6,583 bases of DNA from Granulicella sp. (GTDB lineage: Bacteria; Acidobacteriota; Terriglobia; Terriglobales; Acidobacteriaceae). Of the stretch, positions 1 to 6,161 are shown piece after piece. The DNA is taken from positions 1-6,583 of the forward strand of contig PKWK01000184.1 of NCBI GenBank assembly GCA_003133205.1. Reading direction: 5' to 3'. The notes under the pieces were generated by a model that was not told where the DNA came from, ran no database searches, and was given only the letters and a program-made list of their open reading frames with translations. The first letter of the stretch is position 1. Every line of letters starts with the position of its first letter. The position numbers were made by a program, and so were the translations under genes.

Positions 1-915
1 CGCCACCCCATACGCCGCAAACTCCTGCCCCAGCCGGATCGGCGTCGCATCCTGCATATGCGTCCGCCCCGCCTTCACCACCCCATCGAACTCCTTCCCC
101 TTCGCCGCAAAGCTCCCTGCCAGCCCATCCAGCACCGGATACAGCCCCTCCAGCGCCAACAAAGTCCCCACTCGCATCGCCGTAGGAAACACATCATTCG
201 TCGACTGCCCATAGTTCACATGGTCATTCGGATGAACCCACTCATACCTCCCCAGCGCCGCCCGCTCCGCCTCCCGCGCTTCTGCCTCTCCAGCCTCTGA
301 CCCTCGCGCCTCGCCGCCTTTCGCTAAGGGCACGGCCTCAGCCTCCCGTGATGCGGCCTCGTTCTTCGTTAAGGGCACGGCTTCAAAGGCAGCGGAAAAA
401 CTCGCTTCTGAGATAGGCCGGGACTTTAGTCCCGGCATAACGGGCGCAGAATCAATGCGGGCTTTAGCCCCCGGGACGCGCTCCTCGCCACTCTCCGCGC
501 GAAACCCGACTTTTTCCGCAGCCCCACCCTCAAACCTCGAACCTCGAACCTTTGCCCCCGCAATCAACTGATTCGCCCGATTCGCAATCACCTCATTCGC
601 ATTCATGTGGAAGCTCACCCCCGCCCCCGCCTGAAACACATCGACGACGAACTCCCCATCCCACCGCCCGTCGATCACCTCCTGCGCCGCCGCCGCAATC
701 GCCGCCGCCCGCTCCTTACTCACCACCCCCAGCTCGCCATTGGCCTCGGCCGCAGCCTTCTTCACCATCCCAATCGCCCGAATCAGCGCCCCCGCCGCCC
801 GCATCCCGCTGATCGGATAGTTCTCCACCGCCCGCGCCGTCTGCGCCCCATACATCGCCCCCGCCGGAACCTCCACCACCCCCAGCGAATCCTTCTCCTG
901 CCTCATCGTTGCCAT
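1..915 (-). CDS. aspA: Aspartate ammonia-lyase / class II fumarase family enzyme, 5' part only, with in-frame insertion
   Basis: Aspartase interconverts L-aspartate with fumarate and ammonia in the cytoplasm; the paralogous class II fumarase hydrates fumarate. Translation from the ATG at 915-913 stays open for 305 codons to the left edge, so the C-terminus, including the flexible catalytic-serine loop, is not visible. A Shine-Dalgarno-like GAGGTG lies just upstream. Motifs in order: YGAQTARAVENYPISG (residues ~22-37), GAGVSFHMNANEVIANRA (~97-114), HPNDHVNYGQSTNDVFPTAMR (~228-248) and GRTHMQDATPIRLGQEF (~283-299). GAG-S-MNANEVIANRA and PIRLGQEF favour aspartase (Bacillus AspB type) over FumC; substrate choice is inferred. 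Residues ~119-220 replace the short linker normally found before HPND: against AspB numbering recalled from memory (Ser140, His188) there are about 99 extra residues. Val100 stands where aspartases have Thr (GAGTS). The PIN-like gene ends 46 bp upstream on the same strand, so co-transcription is possible. Confidence 0.87.
   Translation of the reverse strand, partial: MATMRQEKDSLGVVEVPAGAMYGAQTARAVENYPISGMRAAGALIRAIGMVKKAAAEANGELGVVSKERAAAIAAAAQEVIDGRWDGEFVVDVFQAGAGVSFHMNANEVIANRANQLIAGAKVRGSRFEGGAAEKVGFRAESGEERVPGAKARIDSAPVMPGLKSRPISEASFSAAFEAVPLTKNEAASREAEAVPLAKGGEARGSEAGEAEAREAERAALGRYEWVHPNDHVNYGQSTNDVFPTAMRVGTLLALEGLYPVLDGLAGSFAAKGKEFDGVVKAGRTHMQDATPIRLGQEFAAYGVA
320..385. repeat. Pair of 21-nt direct repeats, 45-nt period
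   Basis: Positions 320-340 and 365-385 share the pattern TTCG(C/T)TAAGGGCACGGC(C/T)TCA with two mismatches in 21. The 45-nt offset is exactly 15 codons, so on the minus strand they encode the paired peptides EAVPLAKG and EAVPLTKN inside the aspartase insertion. Confidence 0.85.
412..438. repeat. REP-like palindrome, intragenic copy
   Basis: The 27 nt beginning GATAGGCC are identical to 5342-5368 and 6382-6408. The core is a perfect 8-bp hairpin, GCCGGGAC (417-424) and GTCCCGGC (429-436), with a TTTA loop. Here it is translated in the minus frame as part of MPGLKSRPI inside the aspartase insertion. The two other copies are intergenic. Confidence 0.9.
533..551. repeat. Heptanucleotide tandem repeat (AACCTCG, 2.7 copies)
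   Basis: AACCTCG occurs at 533-539 and 540-546, followed by AACCT at 547-551. The array lies within the coding frame of the aspartase insertion. Because the unit is 7 nt, gain or loss of one copy would shift the frame; the copy number is low, so slippage may be rare. Confidence 0.7.
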
Positions 916-961
916 AATTCACCTCACTCCAAAACTTGGGAACCGGCAGCGATGAAACTCG

Positions 962-2140
962 CTACCCGTGGAACTTCGGAGGACCTCCAAATTCCGCGTC
1001 GCGCTGGTCGATCAATTCCCACGCTTCTCGGATGTTGCGCTTCACATCCCCAGGAAGGTCCTCGAACTTGCCTGTCGGCCCACTCGATCGACCACCTCGA
1101 GGCCAAACCAAATGTTTCTTGTGTAGTTGCGCGATGATGGAGTCTTGAGGGGTGAAGCGCTCAGTATAGGACACCACCGGCTTCCCAGTTTGTCTCGCTT
1201 CCGAGGTCTCCTTTCGCGCCAGCAGATAACGCTGTAGGTCAGCTTTCAGTTCGTCGCCCCAGACGAATGACGCCTTCGTTGTCGCCGCAGGCCAGAGATC
1301 TCGCTGCAGACGGTCGTGCGATACGAACACCATACCGAAAGGTGCATAGAACAGGTACTGAAGATCGAGAACATTTGTCGGGCGCGAAGTAACAAACTTC
1401 AACGCCAAGCAGCAACACAGAACCATGCTAAGGCGAGTGACAGAAACACAGTACGGTGCCCACGCGCGTAGGCTCGGGATCAGCCCCGCAGTCATCAGGG
1501 CCGTGCTTAATCTGCAGACGGCGGGCGGTGCCTCCGTGAAATGAAACACCATATTCAGCAGGTTCCGCTGTTCTGACCGTCTGCTTATTAGTTCATCGAT
1601 CCGGCCGATCACATCTGCGATGCTCCGCGCGTCAAGAAGGTACTTGGCACAGAAATCGCTCCAGAACTCCGCGATCCACGCGATATCGATTTGTCCGGAT
1701 TGTTCTCGCCACCGCTCTGCCAGGTATTCATCCGTCTTGGTGAAGTTGCCGGCTGCCCACGCGCCCCACATCTCCCGGTCCTGCCGAGAATCGTAGATGA
1801 CGCCCTGTCCGTCTCTACTTATCATCACATTCGGCGCCGTCGGATCCACAAGGATTGAACCTACCATCGGCACTCGCATTCGCCCGCTCAATTCTCCAAG
1901 CGCGAGCATTCGAAAGTGCGCCTGCATAATCCCGTGATTGCTCACCATCTTTCTCGCTAAAGCACGAACCATCTCCTCCGGGAGCTTTCCAGCCCGCGGT
2001 GAGGGATGTTTCAGATCCGCCAGAATCTCCGAGACCAAGACAGGCGTAACGAAGATCTCGAATTGGAGGTCAAGCTCGTCAACTTCCTCTGGCGAGAGCA
2101 TCTGTAGGAACGATTTGTCGAACGTCAGAATCGGCCCCAT
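962..2140 (-). CDS. Hypothetical protein with PIN-like nuclease signature
   Basis: The 392-residue protein starts at the ATG at 2140-2138. I prefer this to a TTG at 2182 because the PIN-like strand begins at once (MGPILTFDKSF) and a weak ACGGA ribosome-binding site is placed correctly. Visible PIN-type features are Asp8 (TFDKSF), Glu38 (TPVLVSEIL), Asp259 (NVLDLQYLFYAPFG) and Asp276 (FVSHDRL). PIN folds bring such residues together to bind Mg2+ or Mn2+ and cut RNA. Residues ~45-245 separate the two acidic halves, far more than in a typical PIN toxin of about 130 residues, so this is a split or heavily inserted variant. The C-terminal ~110 residues are charged and helical. There is no signal peptide, and a CCC run sits at 242-244. 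Codon choice is less C-ending than in fumA, suggesting acquisition. It lies 46 bp upstream of the aspartase gene and diverges from fumA. The PIN call is from motif pattern only; activity is unproven. Confidence 0.68.
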   Translation of the reverse strand: MGPILTFDKSFLQMLSPEEVDELDLQFEIFVTPVLVSEILADLKHPSPRAGKLPEEMVRALARKMVSNHGIMQAHFRMLALGELSGRMRVPMVGSILVDPTAPNVMISRDGQGVIYDSRQDREMWGAWAAGNFTKTDEYLAERWREQSGQIDIAWIAEFWSDFCAKYLLDARSIADVIGRIDELISRRSEQRNLLNMVFHFTEAPPAVCRLSTALMTAGLIPSLRAWAPYCVSVTRLSMVLCCCLALKFVTSRPTNVLDLQYLFYAPFGMVFVSHDRLQRDLWPAATTKASFVWGDELKADLQRYLLARKETSEARQTGKPVVSYTERFTPQDSIIAQLHKKHLVWPRGGRSSGPTGKFEDLPGDVKRNIREAWELIDQRDAEFGGPPKFHG

Positions 2141-2291
2141 TACATTTCCGTTCTTTCTAGCCTTTACGGCCCATAGACTCAAATGGCGTAATCGCCGGCT
2201 GCTCGTCCATCTTCACATGTGCCCCGCATCACCACCCCACCCGCCCCTCAGGTCTAAAATTAACTCAGCACAATAAAGGACCCCGCACCCC
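2141..2291. promoter_or_regulatory. Divergent intergenic region between the PIN-like gene and fumA
   Basis: About 150 bp must carry the promoters for both divergent genes. A -10-like TAAAAT (2255-2260) lies about 30 nt upstream of the fumA start, without a convincing -35 box at 17 nt. An AAAGGA (2275-2280) is the best ribosome-binding candidate for fumA, although its spacing of 11 nt is long. No clear operator or terminator is seen. Confidence 0.35.
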
Positions 2292-3830
2292 ATGGCCATC
2301 ATCCAGCAGGACGACGTAATCCGCAGCGTAGCCGACGCACTCCAATACATCAGCTTCTACCACCCCGTCGACTACATCGCCAACCTCGCCCGCGCCTACG
2401 AGTTCGAGCAGTCCCCTGCCGCCAAGGACGCCATCGCCCAGATCCTCATCAACTCCCGCATGTGCGCCGAAGGCCATCGCCCCATCTGCCAGGACACCGG
2501 CATCGTCACCGCCTTCTGCAAAGTCGGCATGCAGACCACCTGGGCCCCCTCCGCCAAGCACGGCATGATGACCCTCCAGCAGATGATCGACCAGGGCGTC
2601 CGCGAAGCCTGGCTCAACCCCGACAACGTCCTCCGCCCCTCCGTCCTCGCCGACCCCGCCTTCTCCCGCAAGAACACCAAGGACAACACGCCCGCCATGG
2701 TCGTAGTCGAACTCGTCCCCGGCGGCGAACTCGACATCACCGTCGCCAGCAAGGGCGGCGGCAGCGAAGCCAAATCCAAGTTCGCCATGCTCAACCCCTC
2801 CGACTCCATCACCGACTGGGTCCTCAAGACCGTCCCCACCATGGGTGCCGGCTGGTGTCCCCCCGGCATGCTCGGCATCGGCATCGGCGGCACCGCCGAG
2901 AAGGCCATGACCCTCGCCAAGGAGTCGCTCATGGACCCCATCGACATGCACGAACTCATCCAGCGCGGCCCGCAAAACGACATCGAGAAACTCCGCATCG
3001 ACCTCTACAACAAGGTCAACCAGCTCGGCATCGGAGCCCAGGGCCTAGGCGGCCTCACCACCGTCCTCGACATCAAGATCAAGGACTTCCCCACCCACGC
3101 GGCAAATCTCCCAGTGGCCATGATCCCCAACTGCGCCGCCACCCGCCACCTGCACATCCATCTCGACGGCAGCGGCCCGGTCATGGTCGCACCCCCGTCG
3201 CTCGACGCCTGGCCCAAGCTCGAATATGCGCCTCAGGGTGCCCGAAGGGTGAATTTAGATACCGTCACCCACGAGGACGTCCGCACCTGGAAGACCGGCG
3301 AAGTCGTCCTGCTCTCCGGCAAGCTCCTCACCGGCCGCGACGCCGCCCACAAGCGCCTCACCGACATGCTTTCGCGCGGGGAGCGCTTGCCCGTAGATTT
3401 CAAAGATCGCTTCATCTACTACGTTGGGCCCGTCATGCCCGTCCGCGACGAAGTCGTCGGACCCGCCGGCCCCACCACCGCCACCCGCATGGACAAGTTC
3501 ACCCGCCAGATGCTCGCCGAAACCGGCCTGCTCGGCATGATCGGCAAGTCCGAGCGTGGCCCCGTCGCCATCGACGCCATCCGCGAGTTCGAGTCGGTCT
3601 TTCTCTCGGCAGTAGGCGGCGCAGCGTACCTCATCTCCAAAGCCATCAAGGCCTCCAAAGTCCTCGCCTTCCCCGACCTCGGCATGGAAGCCATCTACGA
3701 GTTCGAAGTCGTCGACATGCCCGTCACCGTAGCCGTTGACAGCAAAGGAACCAGCGTCCACCAAACCGGCCCCGCCGAATGGGCCGCCCGCATAGCCCAA
3801 TCCCTACCCGGCACCGCCGTCTTGCAATAG
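2292..3830 (+). CDS. fumA: Class I fumarate hydratase ([4Fe-4S])
   Basis: This cytoplasmic TCA-cycle enzyme reversibly hydrates fumarate to (S)-malate with an oxygen-sensitive [4Fe-4S] cluster. The 512 residues match the usual single-chain length (alpha and beta parts fused). The N-terminal alpha part carries the three expected cluster cysteines: Cys66 in RPICQDTG, Cys189 in GAGWCPPGMLGIGIGG and Cys281 in NCAATRH. The beta part has GKLLTGRDAAHKR (343-354), VGPAGPTTATRMDKF (389-403) and the end segment SKAIKASKVLAFPDLGMEAIYEFEV (449-473). It starts at ATG 2292, since homology begins immediately. Codons are strongly C-ending, as in the aspartase, except for about 13 codons near 3222-3263 (CGA, AGG, TTA, GAT). 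It diverges from the PIN-like gene and is followed 122 bp later by the HEPN-like gene. With the nearby aspartase it would convert aspartate-derived fumarate to malate. Subclass and cluster ligands are clear; use of fumarate rather than a related substrate is inferred from the match to single-chain fumarases. Confidence 0.95.
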   Translation: MAIIQQDDVIRSVADALQYISFYHPVDYIANLARAYEFEQSPAAKDAIAQILINSRMCAEGHRPICQDTGIVTAFCKVGMQTTWAPSAKHGMMTLQQMIDQGVREAWLNPDNVLRPSVLADPAFSRKNTKDNTPAMVVVELVPGGELDITVASKGGGSEAKSKFAMLNPSDSITDWVLKTVPTMGAGWCPPGMLGIGIGGTAEKAMTLAKESLMDPIDMHELIQRGPQNDIEKLRIDLYNKVNQLGIGAQGLGGLTTVLDIKIKDFPTHAANLPVAMIPNCAATRHLHIHLDGSGPVMVAPPSLDAWPKLEYAPQGARRVNLDTVTHEDVRTWKTGEVVLLSGKLLTGRDAAHKRLTDMLSRGERLPVDFKDRFIYYVGPVMPVRDEVVGPAGPTTATRMDKFTRQMLAETGLLGMIGKSERGPVAIDAIREFESVFLSAVGGAAYLISKAIKASKVLAFPDLGMEAIYEFEVVDMPVTVAVDSKGTSVHQTGPAEWAARIAQSLPGTAVLQ

Positions 3831-3919
3831 GCCGAGCTATTGAAGCCGAACTACAGGCAAAGTAACGCGGACAGTCGCGCAACCGCTGATAATAGTCAGG
3901 TCGGACGGCCCTCGACTTT

Positions 3920-3938
3920 GCGCAACTAGACGTTGCGC
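3920..3938. promoter_or_regulatory. Inverted repeat just upstream of the HEPN-like gene
   Basis: GCGCAAC (3920-3926) and GTTGCGC (3932-3938) form a perfect 7-bp stem with a TAGAC loop, 2 nt before the GGAG ribosome-binding site (3941-3944) and 15 nt before the TTG start. A third GCGCAAC occurs in direct orientation at 3877-3883, flanking a -10-like GATAAT (3888-3893). This could be a repressor operator or an mRNA hairpin affecting translation. There is no T-tract, so it is not a good intrinsic terminator. Confidence 0.4.
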
Positions 3939-3952
3939 GCGGAGAAATAACA

Positions 3953-5065
3953 TTGGACTTCGATTTCATCGGCGACGAGCAGTTTCGTTCCTCCTTGGAG
4001 AGCGATTACCGGGAGATGAGAGCGTGCCAAGACGCAGGCTCATGGAAGGCGATCCACGTCTTGGCTGGAAGCATCGTAGAAGCGCTCCTGATCGAGTATT
4101 TATCAGTATCTGGCACCAACATAGGCGGCCGCGATGTCCTGAGGCTCGACCTGAACGATGCCATACAAGCTTGTGCCGACGCGGGGGTAATTCAGAGGAG
4201 CACCGCCTCACTGTGCGACGTGATTCGCGGTTACCGGAACCTGATCCACCCAGGACGGATCGTAAGACTGCAGCAAGAAGTGACACCACAGGGAGCAAAC
4301 ATAGCGATCAATCTCGTGGAGTTGATCACGAAGGAGGTTTCAGCAAGACGGAAGCTGACGTATGGCCCGACCGCAGAACAAATAGTCAAGAAGCTGCGGA
4401 CCGACCATCACTCAATGGCTCTCCTACCCCAGCTTCTGTCTGAGGCAAACCAGCACGAGCGGACGAAGCTTGTCTCTGCCCTCATTCCAGAGGCATACGA
4501 TGCGGCACAACGGGACTTCTATGCCGACGACGATGTTCCGTCGAGGCTCCGTCTCGCCTACCGACAGACGCTTGAACTACTCCCGGCGAGCGGGAAGAAG
4601 AAAATAGCTGAGAGATTCGCCAAGTTGGTCCGAGAGGACTCCGGCGAGAAAATACAGAATTACAGCGACGCATTCTTTTATGCCGAAGAAATTGCTCATT
4701 TGCAACCGAAGGACGCAGCGATAGTCACAAAATATCTAACCACTCGGTTGGAACAAGGCGGATCGAATGCAAGCGAGGAAATGCTGGAGTCCATGGTCGG
4801 AATCGAGAAGTTCATCAGTGACGACGACTTTTCGACCTTCATCAACAATCTCGTGCGATTCGTGCTAAGACAGCAGGAAGACTCTGTGAAGAGGGTCTTG
4901 TCCTTCGCGGGGCAAGTGTTCGACGGCCTAGATGACGCTAAGCAACAAAAAATGCAACAGCGAGCTGAGGCTTGGATAACCTTCAGCAAGGACAGAAATT
5001 ATCCACTGGCCTCTCAAGCGCGACTGGCCGACTTGGCCAACAAATGGTTCTATGTTCCGTTCTAA
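3953..5065 (+). CDS. Hypothetical protein with N-terminal HEPN-like domain
   Basis: A protein of 370 residues that I cannot assign to a named family. Residues ~15-130 are helical and resemble a HEPN domain: a first helix pair with LAGSIVEALLIEYL (37-50), then DVIRGYRNLIHPGR (89-102), which fits the HEPN Rx4-6H motif (Arg92, Asn96, His99). HEPN domains are often metal-independent RNases in toxin, CRISPR and abortive-infection systems, but many act only in dimerisation or binding. Residues ~140-370 are predicted helical from composition, with no catalytic motif, signal peptide or membrane segment. Translation starts at TTG 3953: GGAG at 3941-3944 is well spaced and no earlier ATG is available. 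An inverted repeat lies just before it. It follows fumA by 122 bp, so read-through is possible, but its AT-richer, mixed codons differ sharply from fumA and suggest acquisition. The HEPN assignment is from the motif and helix pattern only. Confidence 0.66.
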   Translation: MDFDFIGDEQFRSSLESDYREMRACQDAGSWKAIHVLAGSIVEALLIEYLSVSGTNIGGRDVLRLDLNDAIQACADAGVIQRSTASLCDVIRGYRNLIHPGRIVRLQQEVTPQGANIAINLVELITKEVSARRKLTYGPTAEQIVKKLRTDHHSMALLPQLLSEANQHERTKLVSALIPEAYDAAQRDFYADDDVPSRLRLAYRQTLELLPASGKKKIAERFAKLVREDSGEKIQNYSDAFFYAEEIAHLQPKDAAIVTKYLTTRLEQGGSNASEEMLESMVGIEKFISDDDFSTFINNLVRFVLRQQEDSVKRVLSFAGQVFDGLDDAKQQKMQQRAEAWITFSKDRNYPLASQARLADLANKWFYVPF

Positions 5066-5081
5066 CCTGCGCATAATAGGT

Positions 5082-5145
5082 TTTGTGGTGCCCCACCCAC
5101 AAAGCATTCTTGGGTGCCCCATTCATGCGCATCGCGCATGAGTGC
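5082..5145. repeat. Repeat unit 1, head module with two hairpins
   Basis: Seventeen nt after the HEPN-like stop, TTTGTGG (5082-5088) and CCACAAA (5097-5103) form a 7-bp stem. Then TCATGCGC (5123-5130) and GCGCATGA (5134-5141) form a perfect 8-bp stem with an ATC loop. The second hairpin recurs at 6075-6093. The first hairpin may also serve as the 3' end structure of the HEPN-like transcript, although no T-tract follows. Confidence 0.75.
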
Positions 5146-5170
5146 GCTCCAACTCCGAACCCAACCCCTC

Positions 5171-5300
5171 ACCCTAAGCCGCCCCAACCACCCTCACCCG
5201 CCCCGCACCGCAAGGGCGGAAGGCCCGACACATACCAGCCCAGCCCGAAGGGCTGGGTTACGCGCGCCACAAAACCCGAGGGCTGAAGGCCCGACATATA
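5171..5300. repeat. Repeat unit 1, central modules (copy 1 of 3)
   Basis: A C-rich module beginning ACCCTAAGCCGCCCC (5171-5209) is followed by a hairpin module (5210-5300). The latter contains CCCAGCCC (5239-5246) and GGGCTGGG (5250-5257), a perfect 8-bp stem around a GAA loop, and other GAA-looped elements such as GGGCT-GAA-GGCCC. Near-identical copies lie at 5922-6052 and, split by extra sequence, at 6124-6333. Short proline-rich reading frames here are composition artefacts. Confidence 0.88.
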
Positions 5301-5334
5301 GATTCCCCAGATGCACACATACCAACCACCGCCT

Positions 5335-5479
5335 TTCATCGGATAGGCCGGGACTTTAGTCCCGGCATCAAAAACCCGGGTCGAAGACCCGTACCGTTCT
5401 GCCGAAGGCCGGAGTGCAGCGCAAAGCGCGCAACGAATGATTTGCTCTCCTTCGTGCCGCCCCAAGTCCCAACCCCATG
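5335..5479. repeat. Repeat unit 1, tail module (copy 1 of 2)
   Basis: This stretch matches 6375-6519 at a constant 1040-nt offset with about eight substitutions and one single-base indel near the end. It holds the GCCGGGAC/GTCCCGGC hairpin with TTTA loop (5347-5366), CGGGTC-GAA-GACCCG (5377-5391), GCC-GAA-GGC (5401-5409) and GCGC-AAA-GCGC (5419-5429). It ends about 40 nt before the membrane-protein start and contributes the ATG at 5477, which is therefore probably not the real start. Confidence 0.92.
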
Positions 5480-5518
5480 TACACTTCTCCCGCACCCAAT
5501 TCCGCCACCGAGGAACCC

Positions 5519-5857
5519 ATGTCTGATCCCACCGCGCAAGACGGATCGCTCCACCTTACCCGCGAACAAGCCGTCCTCATCGCAAGCCGTCTCTTCGCCT
5601 GTTACCTGCTCTTCTGGGCCGCATCCGACATCACCGCACTACCCCGCGAAATCCTGACGATCTCTCACGAACTGCGAGGACCCTCCTCAATCGGCTACAG
5701 CACGTTGAGCGCCTTCAAGGCCTCCTACTATGCTCGGACTTTCATTCTCAATTTCCTTGAGAACCTCCTCCGCATCGCTCTCTTGCTCATGGCCGCCGGC
5801 TGGTTCTACCGCTGCGGCCCGAAGATCTACAGCTTCTTCACCGCAGGAGACGAATAG
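5519..5857 (+). CDS. Small hypothetical membrane protein with two predicted helices
   Basis: A 112-residue protein of unknown function. Hydrophobic segments at ~18-40 (VLIASRLFACYLLFWAASDI) and ~79-97 (FLENLLRIALLLMAAGWFY) look like two transmembrane helices joined by a polar loop of about 40 residues; there is no signal-peptide cleavage site. A conserved-looking end, WFYRCGPKIY, follows helix 2. I chose the ATG at 5519 because GAGGA lies just before it. The in-frame ATG at 5477 has no ribosome-binding site and belongs to the repeat tail module, whose second copy has an ATG at the same place without a gene. The gene is isolated: repeat units lie directly on both sides, so it probably has its own promoter, possibly within or just after the upstream repeat. 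I recall similar small two-helix proteins in acidobacterial genomes, without known role. Confidence 0.7.
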   Translation: MSDPTAQDGSLHLTREQAVLIASRLFACYLLFWAASDITALPREILTISHELRGPSSIGYSTLSAFKASYYARTFILNFLENLLRIALLLMAAGWFYRCGPKIYSFFTAGDE

Positions 5858-5870
5858 ACTCCCCTTCGGC

Positions 5871-6052
5871 GGGTGGCTCACCCACAAAATCTTGGGGTCG
5901 AACCTCCAAACCCACCACCGAACCCTAAGCCGCCCCAACCACCCTCACCCGCCCCGCACCGTAAGGGCCGAAGGCCCGACACATACCAGCCCAGCCCGAA
6001 GGGCTGGGTCAAGCCCGCCACAGAACCCGAGGGCTGAAGGCCCGACACATAA
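5871..6052. repeat. Repeat unit 2 (partial: central modules, no tail)
   Basis: It begins 14 nt after the membrane-protein stop with the small hairpin GGGTG-GCT-CACCC (5871-5883), which may act as a 3' end structure. The C-rich module is at 5922-5960 and the GAA-hairpin module at 5961-6052, with CCCAGCCC (5990-5997) and GGGCTGGG (6001-6008). The TCATGCGC palindrome and the tail module with the TTTA-loop hairpin are missing from this copy. No gene is seen from 5858 to the right edge. Confidence 0.88.
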
Positions 6053-6064
6053 GCCCTCCGCCGG

Positions 6065-6161
6065 ATGCCCCATTTCATGCGCATAGCGCATGAGTGGGCC
6101 CCAACCTCCGAACCCACCCCCTCACCCTAAGCCGCCCAAACACCCTCACCCGCCCCGCACC
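6065..6161. repeat. Repeat unit 3, head and C-rich modules
   Basis: TCATGCGC (6075-6082) and GCGCATGA (6086-6093), with an ATA loop, repeat the head palindrome of unit 1. The C-rich module beginning ACCCTAAGCCGCCC follows at 6124-6161. Unit 3 starts about 12 nt after unit 2 ends, so the two are in tandem in the same orientation. Confidence 0.87.

Larger units (their letters stand above)
256..561 (-). other. In-frame low-complexity insertion inside the aspartase-family gene
   Basis: This segment encodes residues ~119-220, between the helix ending ANRANQLI and the conserved LGRYEWVHPND. The family normally has only a short linker here. The insert is rich in Ala, Glu, Gly and Arg, has no recognisable fold, and uses codons rare in the rest of the gene (TTA, CTA, GGA). 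It contains two near-identical 21-nt segments 45 nt apart, a strong palindrome shared with intergenic repeats at 5342 and 6382, a second small palindrome (GGGC-TTTA-GCCC, 459-470) and a heptanucleotide tandem repeat. I read all codons on the minus strand and found no stop. It is most simply explained as repeat DNA that entered a surface loop and stayed in frame. Confidence 0.85.

Noticed and set aside
552..1137. Plus-strand frames opposite the aspartase gene, rich in Pro, His and Arg
   Set aside because: They are antisense to a conserved enzyme frame and have no recognisable domains or ribosome-binding sites.
2141..2182. Upstream TTG start adding 14 residues to the PIN-like protein
   Set aside because: The ATG at 2140 lies directly before the first PIN-like strand and has a weak but well-placed ribosome-binding site; the extra residues look like untranslated leader.
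2265..2998. Minus-strand open frames opposite fumA
   Set aside because: One is Gly/Asp/Val/Ala-rich and the other Ser/Met-rich, and both mirror the codon structure of fumA on the other strand. The fumA frame is certain from its motifs.
2462..3739. Long plus-strand open frame of about 425 codons overlapping fumA
   Set aside because: It is an out-of-frame shadow of fumA, dominated by Arg, His and Pro as expected from GC-rich C-ending codons, with no family motif.
5477..5518. Upstream ATG adding 14 residues to the small membrane protein
   Set aside because: The ATG belongs to the repeat tail module, has no ribosome-binding site, and the second repeat copy has the same ATG without a gene.
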